Position numbers and translations under genes: made by a program
Part shown: positions 1 to 6,947 of the stretch, piece after piece
Position numbering within the stretch: the first letter of the stretch is position 1
Layout of the letters: each line of letters begins with the position of its first letter
From: Synergistales bacterium
GTDB lineage: Bacteria > Synergistota > Synergistia > Synergistales > Synergistaceae
Length of the DNA: 20,560 bases
NCBI GenBank assembly: GCA_026002695.1
Contig: BOCB01000027.1
Coordinates: 1 to 20,560, forward strand
Direction of reading: 5' to 3'
Notes under the pieces: model-generated
Told to the model about the DNA's origin: nothing
Database searches by the model: none
Seen by the model: the letters and a program-made list of their open reading frames with translations, nothing else

Positions 1-420
1 GATTTCGGCGAACGCTTCCTTGACTGACTTCCCTTTGACGCCGGCGGGGTCGTTTGCCGGGCCGATGAGAACGAAGTCGTTGAACATAACCTGCTTGGGC
101 TCGACGCCGTAGCCTTCGTCGAGGAACTTCTTCTCCGCCGCCGGGTCGTGGGTGAAGAGGACGTCGACGTCTCCGTTGCGGCCATATTCGAGAGCCCTGC
201 CCGTGCCTACCGCCACCCACCGGAGCTCAATGCCCTCGTCCTTCCGGAAGAGAGGCGCGAGATAATCCAAAAGCCCGGTGTCGTTGGTGCTCGTTGTGGT
301 CGCCATGCCGAGCGCCGGCAGGGGCGGCGCGGCGGACGCCGGAAGCGCGAACATACCGGCGAGGACGATAACGACGGCGATAACTTTGGAGACGGGCAAG
401 GGCGACTTCGCGCTCGGCAT
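1..420 (-). CDS. tupA: TupA-type tungstate ABC transporter substrate-binding protein, 5' part only
   Basis: The minus strand stays open from an ATG at 420 to the window edge (140 codons; the 3' end lies outside). It starts with a hydrophobic signal segment (KVIAVVIVLAGMFALPASA). Then come stretches typical of the tungstate/molybdate-binding TupA family: TTTSTNDTGLLDYL, VAVGTGRALEYGRNGD, DVLFTHDPAAEKKF, and NDFVLIGPANDPAG. The product would be the extracytoplasmic oxyanion receptor that delivers tungstate to TupB/TupC. A TTG at 399 is an alternative start; neither has a convincing ribosome site because the sequence just upstream is the antisense of tupB. The normal order is tupA-tupB-tupC on one strand, so finding tupA inverted against the tail of tupB is abnormal. 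Family identity is solid; the first ~20 residues may belong partly to the junction rather than to the native gene. Confidence 0.85.
   Translation of the reverse strand, partial: MPSAKSPLPVSKVIAVVIVLAGMFALPASAAPPLPALGMATTTSTNDTGLLDYLAPLFRKDEGIELRWVAVGTGRALEYGRNGDVDVLFTHDPAAEKKFLDEGYGVEPKQVMFNDFVLIGPANDPAGVKGKSVKEAFAEI
340..400. other. Inverted tupA/tupB junction
   Basis: Within this interval the plus strand reads as the TupB RTITTAITLETGK segment, while the minus strand reads as the TupA signal peptide. Two genes that normally run head-to-tail on the same strand therefore meet in inverted orientation with no spacer. The exact breakpoint cannot be placed because both readings are plausible over roughly 350-395, as expected for a join at short complementary sequence. 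A real inversion would inactivate the transporter; a chimeric join is the simpler explanation. Confidence 0.7.
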
Positions 421-502
421 CGCGCTGGGGCTGCTGCTGCTCCTGATGTCCTTCGCGCTGAACGCCGCGCTGTCGTTTTTAAGACGCCGCGCCGAAGTCT
501 GA
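350..502 (+). pseudogene. tupB: TupB tungstate permease, C-terminal fragment (5' end missing)
   Basis: The plus-strand frame ending at TGA 500-502 reads RTITTAITLETGKGDFALG followed by a leucine-rich membrane segment and a basic tail (FLRRRAEV). This is the usual C-terminal end of ABC tungstate permeases of the TupB type (TTAI.LE..KG.F motif, then the last transmembrane helix). Only about 50 residues of the ~225 expected are present. Upstream of about 350 the same frame is simply the antisense of tupA and no longer resembles a permease. The stop lies 10 nt before the tupC start, so the tail keeps its native spacing to tupC. Either the gene is truly broken by an inversion, or the intact gene was lost from the assembly at this point. 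Confidence 0.75.
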
Positions 503-512
503 AAATACAAAT

Positions 513-1544
513 ATGAAAAATATATACTCCCTTAAAAACATAAAGCACGCTTACGGCGGCAGGACAACGCTCGACGTCGGCGAGCTCGGCATACCCGAGG
601 GCGGCGTGATCGGGCTCATCGGGCCGAACGGCGGCGGCAAGTCAACGCTGCTGAAAGTGCTCGCCTTTCTGCGCCCGTATATATCGGGCGAGCTGTTGTT
701 TGACGGATCGCCGTCGCGCGGGCGCGAGCGCGAGCTGCGGGGCGATGTCACGCTTCTGCTTCAGGAGCCGTATCTTTTGCGCCGCAGCGTTTACGACAAT
801 ATCGCCTATGCCCTGAAGCTCAGGGACGTTCCGAAGAGCGAGACGACGCGCCGCGTGAACGACGCCCTCGCCCGCGTCGGACTCGACGTGAGTTTCGCGG
901 CGCGCCCGTGGTTCCGCCTGTCCGGCGGCGAGGCGCAGAGGGTCTCCCTTGCGGTGAGGCTCGCCATGCGCCCGCGGGTTCTCCTGCTCGACGAGCCGAC
1001 CGCCAACGTGGACGAGGCGAGCGCCGCCCTCATAAAGGACGCCATCCGCGCGGAACGGAGCTCCGGAGGAACGACCATAATAGTCGCCACTCACGATTTA
1101 CCCTGGCTATACGAGACCGCCACGCAAATAATCGGGATGTACGGCGGCAGGATAACGGGAGACGGCGCCGCTAACATGATACACGGCGGCTGGACAGCCG
1201 ACGGCGCGAGCGCGTGCCTCACGACGCGCGCCGGCAAAATAACGGCGGCTCTGCCGGACGGAAGAGCCGCCGCGAAATTGGACTGCGCGTCCCTCTCCCC
1301 GTCGGACATAACGCTCAAAAAGGATAACGCCGAGCCTGACGGCTTAAATAAGGCGAACGTCCTGCGCGGCGTCGTCACGCAAATATCGCTCGAACGCTCG
1401 ACAGGGGAATTGCTCTGCGTCGCGGACTGCAACGGTTTGTTTTTGCGCGCCAGAGTCAATATAAAAGACGCGCCGAACGAGAATATTTATCCCGGACAGG
1501 AGATCCGCGCGATTTTTCCGCACGACGCTTTGAAATTTGTGTAA
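513..1544 (+). CDS. tupC: TupC-type tungstate ABC transporter ATP-binding protein
   Basis: ATPase subunit that powers tungstate uptake, acting at the cytoplasmic face of the membrane; 343 aa. Visible motifs: Walker A GPNGGGKST at residues 37-45, Q-loop at Q84, signature LSGGEAQR at 136-143, Walker B VLLLDEP at 156-162, and H-loop H194 in VATHD. After the ATPase core (about 1-215) a C-terminal region (about 284-343, from LRGVVTQISL to the end) resembles the TOBE/Mop-type oxyanion-sensing fold found on molybdate/tungstate ATPases. The start ATG is 10 nt after the tupB stop; no strong ribosome site is seen, so translation may be coupled to tupB. It is the only intact member of the tup locus here. 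Tungstate uptake would serve tungsten or molybdenum enzymes such as aldehyde oxidoreductases and formate dehydrogenase, common in anaerobes. The tungstate assignment leans on its neighbours. Confidence 0.85.
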   Translation: MKNIYSLKNIKHAYGGRTTLDVGELGIPEGGVIGLIGPNGGGKSTLLKVLAFLRPYISGELLFDGSPSRGRERELRGDVTLLLQEPYLLRRSVYDNIAYALKLRDVPKSETTRRVNDALARVGLDVSFAARPWFRLSGGEAQRVSLAVRLAMRPRVLLLDEPTANVDEASAALIKDAIRAERSSGGTTIIVATHDLPWLYETATQIIGMYGGRITGDGAANMIHGGWTADGASACLTTRAGKITAALPDGRAAAKLDCASLSPSDITLKKDNAEPDGLNKANVLRGVVTQISLERSTGELLCVADCNGLFLRARVNIKDAPNENIYPGQEIRAIFPHDALKFV

Positions 1545-1630
1545 AAAAATCACGATCGGCTTTTTCTTGTGCTTCTTTCCGCCCATTGCAATGTTGCCCT
1601 GCCCCAATTACGGACATTTAGTACGGCGGC

Positions 1631-3379
1631 TTAGACGACTAATTTGACACGCCCGTCATAGACAAGGCCGCGCAGCCCGTCGAGCGTAACCTCCATGCCG
1701 TCTGAGAGCGTGGACAGCGCGTCCGCCGCGCCTACAATACATGGTATATCGTTATCCATCGCCATCAGACATCCTTCGGAGTTCAGCGCGTCGCTCTCGA
1801 GTATGACCGCGCCGGCCTTTGCCAAAATATCGCCTCCCTTAGGCGGCAGAGAATGAGCAACCAGGACGCAGCCATCGGTTATCCTGTCCCTGTCTCGCTC
1901 AAAATCCCGCGCGGCGCAGATTTTTCCCGTGAAACTCTTCTTGACAAGCGATATGCCGGACAGCAATACCTCACCCGTAGTAAGCACCTCTACAAGGTTC
2001 GTCGTGCCGGGAAGCCCCAGCGGCACTCCCGCCGTTATGACGGCCAGCTCCCCCGCCGCTATGAACCCTTCGCGCACGCAGTTTGATATAGCCTCCCGGG
2101 CTACGGCGTTTATGTCGGAAATTTCGTGGACTTTTACGGGGTGAACGCCCCACCAGAGGGCAAGTTCACGCCATGTGGATATGGAGGGCGTAACGCCCAG
2201 GATAGGGCATGTCGGGCGGTATTTGCTGATCATACGGGCGGTTATGCCGCTTTTTGTCAGCGATATAATGGCGGCGGCCTCCACGTCGCGCGCTACGAGC
2301 ACGGCGGCGTCGCTCACCGCGTCCGGCACGCCGGCGATACGAAGCGTCCGGGTTCGCGCTATGCCCCAGTGGTCAAGCACGCTCTCGGCTTTGTCGACTA
2401 TGCGCCTCATCGTCGTGACGGACTCTACCGGGTAAGCGCCCCCCGCCGTTTCGCCCGAAAGCATGACGGCGTCCGTGCCGTCAAGCACGGCGTTGGCAAC
2501 ATCGCTGGCCTCGGCTCTCGTCGGGCGCGGGTTGCGTATCATGGAGTCCAGCATCTGCGTGGCCACTATGACGACCTTGCCCTTGGAGCGGCAAAGCTCG
2601 ATTATCTGTTTTTGCGCTAACGGCACGTCCTCCGCGGCCATTTCGACGCCCAAGTCGCCGCGCGCTACCATCACGCCGTCCGCCGCCTCGGCTATTTCAT
2701 CTATATTAGCCACGGCCTCGCGGGTCTCTATCTTGGCTATGATTTTCAGACTGCTGCCGAGGCTTTTCAGGAATTTGCGCACCCAAAGAATATCTTCTTT
2801 TGTCTTGATAAACGAAACGGCCAAGTATTCCATGCCATGCCTGACGCCCCAGGCTATATCCTCTTTGTCGCGGTCTGACAGCGCGGGCAGCGACAAAGGG
2901 GCGCCCGGGATATTTACGCCTTTGGTGTTTTTCAGCGCGCCGCCAACTACGATTTCGCAAACAACATCGCCGCCCGACACGCTTACGGCGTTCAAGTGCA
3001 GTTCGCCGTCATCTATGAATATATCCTGCCCGGGCTTTACCTCCCGGGACAAGAGCGGATAGTTTACGTGGACTCTCTCCGCCGTGCCGAGACAGGGGTC
3101 GCTTGTCAGCGTTATTTGTCCTCCGGCAGCGAGGTCTATTGCGCCGTTCTCGACTTCGCCCGTGCGAATCTCCGGGCCCTTTGTATCTAAGAGCGCCGCT
3201 ATCGGGAGCCCCAAATCGCGCTCAATTTGCCTTACGAGAGAGAGGCTTTTTTCGTGGCTTTCGTACTCTCCGTGGCTGAAATTAAGGCGCGCAACGTTCA
3301 TGCCGGCCTTTGCCATAGCCGAGAGAGTTTCGTAATTCCAGCTTGCCGGACCTATAGTGCAGACTATTTTTACAAACAT
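1631..3379 (-). CDS. pyk: Pyruvate kinase with C-terminal swivelling-domain extension
   Basis: Converts phosphoenolpyruvate and ADP to pyruvate and ATP in the cytoplasm; 582 aa. The start at 3379 is set by a strong AAGGAG at 3389-3394, nine bases upstream; a longer open frame reaching 3469 would run into a repeat element and is not supported. Motifs: KIVCTIGPAS at the N-terminus, ARLNFSHG, LLDTKGPEIRTG, VARGDLGVEM, and QMLDSMI..P.PTRAEASDVANAV with DAVMLSGETA. The last ~105 residues form an extra domain like the PEP-utilising swivel domain found at the C-terminus of many Gram-positive pyruvate kinases; the phosphohistidine position is replaced (LNSEGCLMA), as usual when the domain is structural. 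It is convergent with tupC and divergent from the gntR gene. A palindromic repeat sits five bases beyond the ribosome site. Confidence 0.96.
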   Translation of the reverse strand: MFVKIVCTIGPASWNYETLSAMAKAGMNVARLNFSHGEYESHEKSLSLVRQIERDLGLPIAALLDTKGPEIRTGEVENGAIDLAAGGQITLTSDPCLGTAERVHVNYPLLSREVKPGQDIFIDDGELHLNAVSVSGGDVVCEIVVGGALKNTKGVNIPGAPLSLPALSDRDKEDIAWGVRHGMEYLAVSFIKTKEDILWVRKFLKSLGSSLKIIAKIETREAVANIDEIAEAADGVMVARGDLGVEMAAEDVPLAQKQIIELCRSKGKVVIVATQMLDSMIRNPRPTRAEASDVANAVLDGTDAVMLSGETAGGAYPVESVTTMRRIVDKAESVLDHWGIARTRTLRIAGVPDAVSDAAVLVARDVEAAAIISLTKSGITARMISKYRPTCPILGVTPSISTWRELALWWGVHPVKVHEISDINAVAREAISNCVREGFIAAGELAVITAGVPLGLPGTTNLVEVLTTGEVLLSGISLVKKSFTGKICAARDFERDRDRITDGCVLVAHSLPPKGGDILAKAGAVILESDALNSEGCLMAMDNDIPCIVGAADALSTLSDGMEVTLDGLRGLVYDGRVKLVV

Positions 3380-3398
3380 AACAATCCACTCCTTATAA

Positions 3399-3511
3399 TG
3401 TAAACGCTGATTTATTGTCAGAAGCCCAAAGAGTAACGATAAAAAAACCTGACCTGCTCCGCGTATCAAAACGGCAGAATCCCATCCCGGCTATTTAATC
3501 AGCGCTTACTT
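3399..3511 (-). repeat. Palindromic intergenic element, copy A (full length)
   Basis: About 113 bp bounded by imperfect inverted ends (GTAAACGCTGATTTATT on the left; the complement of the right end reads AAGTAAGCGCTGATTAAA). Read on the minus strand, in the direction of pyk, it contains the shared core words TTTATCGTTAC and CTGACAATAAATCAG. It also holds an internal hairpin CGGGAT-GGG-ATTCTG whose G-T pairs replace the Watson-Crick pairs of copy D. The core end lies about 20 nt upstream of the pyk start codon. Confidence 0.8.
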
Positions 3512-3611
3512 GTATCCCCCGCGCCGCTTTGCGGCCGCCGTTCGGGGAACGCGGCCATCTCTACCCGGAAATTATACCTCATGCTTTCCCTAAAAAATAC
3601 GCAATTACCGG

Positions 3612-3652
3612 ATGACATATCATAATTTTTATGGTATAAATATAGTATACTA
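3612..3652 (+). promoter_or_regulatory. Putative promoter and operator of the gntR operon
   Basis: ATGACA at 3612-3617 and TATAAA at 3635-3640 are spaced by 17 bases, a plausible sigma-70-type promoter. Overlapping it is an imperfect inverted repeat, TGGTATA (3632-3638) and TATACTA (3646-3652) around seven A/T-rich bases, of the size bound by FadR/GntR dimers. It lies 30 nt upstream of the regulator gene, so autoregulation is likely by position. This is a by-eye assignment. Confidence 0.45.
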
Positions 3653-3681
3653 ATCAGACCAATGAAAGGTTATCATTCATC

Positions 3682-4371
3682 ATGGAGCAAGCAGGCAGAG
3701 CTGTCAAGAAATATGAAAAGGTAGTGAACTCGATACGTGACGCGATTTCTCGCGGGGAGCTCGCTTATGGGGATCCTCTTCCGCCGGAGCGCAAGCTCAT
3801 CGACGAACTTGGGGTGAGCCGCGCGTCATTGCGCGAAGCTTTCAGCGTCTTGGAGCTCCTTGGGCTGATAGAGAGCCAGCAGGGTAAGGGGAGGTTTGTC
3901 CGCCGCCCGAGGGATTTCTCAGACGAGCTTGTCACGCTGCCGCTCGAGGGTTCGGCTCTGCTGGAGCTGATGGACGCGAGGCGCGTTCTTGACCCCGCGA
4001 TTGCCGGTGAGGCCGCGAGGCGGGCGTCGCCGTCCGACATGGCGAAGATGCGCCGAATATTGTCCGATACGCGCGATAACATAGACGACTTGTCATACCG
4101 CGCGAAGTCGGATTTCGACTTTCACCTCGCGATGGCCGAGGCCACGCATAATTTCATCTTCGTCAACGTAGTCAGGATGGAGTTCAACCTGATAATGGCG
4201 ACGCACAAGATGATATACAGCGCCTTGACGGACAAGACTGCGTTTGCGGGCGAGCACGAGGCGCTCTACGACTCGATACTGGATCACGACTTCGAGCGCG
4301 CGTCGCAAGCGGCCACCGCTCACATAGACAGGATTTACAAGACGCTGCTCGGCGCGGTCGCGGCAAAGTAG
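3682..4371 (+). CDS. FadR-subfamily GntR transcriptional regulator (FCD ligand domain)
   Basis: DNA-binding regulator, 229 aa. The N-terminal winged helix (about residues 8-72) contains the GntR hallmark PLPPERKLIDELGVSRASLR followed by LELLGLIESQQGKG. The C-terminal all-helical FCD domain (about 85-220) keeps the metal ligand set seen in the family: D144 and H148 (DFDFH), H192 (GEHEAL) and H214 (AHID). FCD domains with this set bind a divalent metal and usually a carboxylic acid effector. A weak GAAAGG ribosome site lies 12 nt before the ATG. The gene heads a plus-strand run of an HD protein and two hydro-lyase pairs, so it probably senses a substrate or product of that pathway, such as a di- or tricarboxylate. 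The effector itself cannot be read from the sequence. Confidence 0.9.
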   Translation: MEQAGRAVKKYEKVVNSIRDAISRGELAYGDPLPPERKLIDELGVSRASLREAFSVLELLGLIESQQGKGRFVRRPRDFSDELVTLPLEGSALLELMDARRVLDPAIAGEAARRASPSDMAKMRRILSDTRDNIDDLSYRAKSDFDFHLAMAEATHNFIFVNVVRMEFNLIMATHKMIYSALTDKTAFAGEHEALYDSILDHDFERASQAATAHIDRIYKTLLGAVAAK

Positions 4372-4422
4372 CGCCCGCCATCAAAACATCACATATAAAT
4401 AAATTCAGGAGGTTGGTTTATT

Positions 4423-4995
4423 ATGGCTGATTCGGCTGTGAGGGAGAAGGTCGCCCGTCTGTTGCCTGAGATTGAGTGGATAGACGACAAGGTTTTGAAG
4501 GAGAGCGTCTTGGCGAGCTATGAGGACGCGCTTGCGGCGGGCGGCTGGGAGCCGGAGGACATGGACAAGATACCGTTCACCCTGTTGATACCGGACTGCC
4601 CGGCGTCATACCTGACGCATGTGCGCGGAGTTACCCGCATGGCGAAGCTCGCCCTGGACGAGTTCAACGCGCTCTACGCGAAGGGCGGCAAGTTCCTTAT
4701 GAACAAGGACCTGCTCGTCGCCGGCGCGCTGCTGCACGATGTCGGCAAGCTCGTCGAGTACGAAAAGTCGCCCGACGGGAAAACCGTCAAGTCTCAGATG
4801 GGCAAGGATCTGCGCCATCCGTTCTCAGGGACGGTCATAGCGCTGCGCAACGGCTGCCCGTCGTCGGTCGGGCATATCATAGCCAATCACGCTCACGAGG
4901 GCGACGGCACATTACGCAGCCCGGAGGGCGTGATGGTAAACAAAGCGGACTTCATGAACTTCGAGAGCATAAAGAGCTTCTTAGGCATGAAATAG
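4423..4995 (+). CDS. HD-domain metal-dependent phosphohydrolase-like protein
   Basis: Soluble 190-aa protein with a clear HD-type metal site: H66, the doublet H105-D106 in LLHDVGKLVEY, H132, H156/H158 in IIANHAHEGD, and D176. That matches the HD superfamily pattern of phosphohydrolases and nucleotidases. There are no membrane segments or extra domains. AGGAGG at 4407-4412 lies ten bases before the ATG. The gene is 51 nt downstream of the gntR gene and 111 nt upstream of the first hydro-lyase gene, so it looks like part of the same transcription unit. Its substrate is unknown. Possible roles include hydrolysis of a phosphorylated or CoA-type intermediate, or repair of a damaged metabolite, but nothing here decides this. 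Confidence 0.8.
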   Translation: MADSAVREKVARLLPEIEWIDDKVLKESVLASYEDALAAGGWEPEDMDKIPFTLLIPDCPASYLTHVRGVTRMAKLALDEFNALYAKGGKFLMNKDLLVAGALLHDVGKLVEYEKSPDGKTVKSQMGKDLRHPFSGTVIALRNGCPSSVGHIIANHAHEGDGTLRSPEGVMVNKADFMNFESIKSFLGMK

Positions 4996-5016
4996 ACTTT
5001 GAATTTCAGAACGGGG

Positions 5017-5074
5017 TCAAGGGGGGCGCTCCCCCCCTTGCGGGGGAGCGGGGGCGGCGCCCCCGCGGTCTTGA
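5017..5074 (+). promoter_or_regulatory. GC-rich back-to-back hairpins in the leader of the hydro-lyase genes
   Basis: CGCTCCCCC (5027-5035) pairs perfectly with GGGGGAGCG (5042-5050) over a six-base loop. GGGGC (5051-5055) pairs with GCCCC (5059-5063). An outer TCAAG (5017-5021) can pair with CTTGA (5070-5074). No clean T-run follows, so a strong intrinsic terminator is unlikely. It may act as a partial terminator, processing site or stabiliser separating the HD gene from the hydro-lyase genes. Confidence 0.5.
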
Positions 5075-5106
5075 TTTAGTCTTTTATTAAGGGGGTATTG
5101 AAACGC

Positions 5107-6405
5107 ATGGGCAAGACGATGATCATGAAGATCATGGACAGGGCGTCGGGCAGGGATGTACGCATCGGCGAGCGTGTATGGTGCAATATCGACCTCTCGA
5201 CGGCGCGGGATTTTGGCGGCGCGAACTGTTGTTTGCAGTTCGACGAGATAACCGACAAGCAGGGTAAGGTATGGGATCCGGACAAGATAGCGTTTACGTT
5301 TGATTTGCAGGCGCCCTCCCATTCAGAGAAGGTCTCAAACAATCAGAAGATAATCCGCGAGTTCGCGAAGAAACAGGGCATAAAGCACGTGTTCGACATC
5401 AACTGGGGAATCGGCCAGCATGTCATGTTGGAGCACGGGCTCGTTAAACCGGGGGATGTAATACTCGGCACGGACAGCCATATGAATCTGCTCGGTGCCG
5501 TCGCGGCGTTCGCTACGGGCGTCGGGAACACGGATATAGCGGCGTCGTGGATAGGCGGGATCAACTGGTTCAGGGTTCCCGAGACGCTGAAGGTCGAGGT
5601 AACGGGCGAGTTCCGGCGCGGGGTTTACATGCGCGACTTCCTGACGCTCTTCGTCGGGGAGATGGGCGCGGGCGGATTGGATTTCCTCTCCGTCGAGTTC
5701 AGCGGGAACGTCATCGAGAGAAGCTCGCTCGCCGAGAGGATAACGCTCTGCTCGATGGTGACGGAGATGAGCGGCAAGATAGGGCTCATACTGCCTAACG
5801 GGCGGGTGCTCGACTGGCTCGCCGAGCGCGTGAAGAGCGCCGGGGGCAGCGAGGAGGACGTGCGCGCCCGCGTGAAGGCGATAACTCCCGACGAGGACGC
5901 GCCGTATTTCAAGACGCTGAGGTACGACGTATCCGATTTAGAGCCGATGGTCTCCTGCCCCGACGCGCCGGACAACGTCAAGAAGGTCAGCGAGGTCGCC
6001 GGAGCCGAGGTCGATCAGGTGCATATAGGCAGCTGCACGAACGGGCGGCTCGACGACATAGCGGCGGCGTTCGAGGTTCTGAAGGCGGGCGGCTTCAAGG
6101 TGTCGCCGAAGGTCAGGACGATAATAACGCCCTCTACGCGCGAGGTTATGGCGAAGTGCGCGGCGGCGGGATATATAGAGAAATTCCTGAACGCCGGAGT
6201 GGTGTTCACCAACCCGACGTGTTCGCTCTGCACGGCGGAGCACTACGGCGCGATGCCGTCCGGCGACGTCGGCTGCTCGACGACGAACCGCAACTTCATA
6301 GGCAAAGTCGGCAAGGGCAGCCATACGTACTTAATGAGCCCGGCGTCCGCGATGGCGACGGCCGTAAGGGGCGTCATAACAGACCCGCGCGAGCTGCTGC
6401 GGTAA
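5107..6405 (+). CDS. LeuC/aconitase-family hydro-lyase large subunit, divergent active site
   Basis: 432-aa [4Fe-4S] hydro-lyase large subunit of the isopropylmalate isomerase/homoaconitase type. ATG 5107 (MGKTMIMKIM) fits the usual LeuC start and has AAGGGGG 11 nt upstream; a TTG at 5098 is too close to it. Cluster cysteines are present: C310 in GSCTNGR, C372 and C375 in NPTCSLC. The DSH motif (123-125) and STTNRNF are kept. However, by eye against the second paralogue (6948-8204), several conserved positions differ: R34 for His, L67 for the His of the DH motif, Q104 for the His of CHQ (a His follows at 105), TCSLC for GCGPC, and K400 for the Arg of NRNF.GR. It therefore probably acts on a different substrate or in an altered way. 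Its small subunit follows 14 nt downstream. Substrate unknown; DmdA-like, aconitase-like and homoaconitase-like roles are all possible. Confidence 0.85.
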   Translation: MGKTMIMKIMDRASGRDVRIGERVWCNIDLSTARDFGGANCCLQFDEITDKQGKVWDPDKIAFTFDLQAPSHSEKVSNNQKIIREFAKKQGIKHVFDINWGIGQHVMLEHGLVKPGDVILGTDSHMNLLGAVAAFATGVGNTDIAASWIGGINWFRVPETLKVEVTGEFRRGVYMRDFLTLFVGEMGAGGLDFLSVEFSGNVIERSSLAERITLCSMVTEMSGKIGLILPNGRVLDWLAERVKSAGGSEEDVRARVKAITPDEDAPYFKTLRYDVSDLEPMVSCPDAPDNVKKVSEVAGAEVDQVHIGSCTNGRLDDIAAAFEVLKAGGFKVSPKVRTIITPSTREVMAKCAAAGYIEKFLNAGVVFTNPTCSLCTAEHYGAMPSGDVGCSTTNRNFIGKVGKGSHTYLMSPASAMATAVRGVITDPRELLR

Positions 6406-6419
6406 GGAGGGCGAATAAA

Positions 6420-6938
6420 ATGAGTGAAGTGCTTAAAGGGCGCGCGTGGGTGTTCGGCGACGACGTCGACACCGACCTGATATATCATAACAAGTACCTT
6501 GCCGAGACAGACCCCAAGAACATGCCGCAGTATTCGTTCGAATACTATCCGGGCAAGGAGGGCTTCGCCAAGGGCGTGAAGCCGGGGGATTTTGTCGTGG
6601 CCGGAAAGAACTTCGGCTGCGGCTCCAGCCGCGAGCACGCCGTCTACTGCCTCAAGGAGGCGGGCGTACCCGTGATACTGGCCGAGACCTGTTCGCGCAT
6701 ATACTATCGCAACGCCATCAACAACGCGTATCCGGTGCTGTTCGTCAAGGGCATCTCCGACGCGATCAAGGCGGGGAAGCTCAATGACGGCGACGAGCTC
6801 GAGGTCAGCCTCTCGGCCGGCGAGATAAAGAACGCGACGAACGGCGAGACGTTCCACGGCGACGCGGTGAGCGATCTCGAAAAGGACATTATGTCGGCCG
6901 GCGGGCTGATACCGTATCTCAAGTCTCATAAAAAGTAG
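6420..6938 (+). CDS. LeuD/aconitase-family hydro-lyase small subunit (first pair)
   Basis: 172-aa swivel-domain partner of the upstream large subunit. The ATG at 6420 has AAGGAGG (6404-6410) overlapping the preceding stop codon, which suggests translational coupling. Motifs: VFGDDVDTDLI near the N-terminus, the family signature FGCGSSREHA at residues 65-74, and AETCSRIYYRNAINN. The loop after KYLAET, which helps set substrate choice in this family, reads differently from that of the second small subunit (KYTYTIKE). Length fits stand-alone LeuD-type small subunits of the bacterial/archaeal LeuCD2 class. Longer open reading in this frame extends back into the large-subunit gene but is out of register with any homologous sequence. 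Confidence 0.9.
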   Translation: MSEVLKGRAWVFGDDVDTDLIYHNKYLAETDPKNMPQYSFEYYPGKEGFAKGVKPGDFVVAGKNFGCGSSREHAVYCLKEAGVPVILAETCSRIYYRNAINNAYPVLFVKGISDAIKAGKLNDGDELEVSLSAGEIKNATNGETFHGDAVSDLEKDIMSAGGLIPYLKSHKK

Positions 6939-6947
6939 GTGGGAAGA

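Noticed and set aside
278..349. N-terminal part of the plus-strand frame that ends in the TupB tail, as a small membrane protein
   Set aside because: This segment is the antisense of the tupA coding sequence; only the C-terminal part resembles a permease.
3380..3469. N-terminal extension of pyruvate kinase to 612 aa
   Set aside because: The extension is the translated repeat A plus the ribosome site; the AAGGAG and the conserved KIVCTIGPAS start support 3379.
6156..6419. N-terminal extension of the first small subunit (260 aa)
   Set aside because: The extra part is an out-of-frame reading of the preceding large-subunit gene; a strong ribosome site marks the ATG at 6420.
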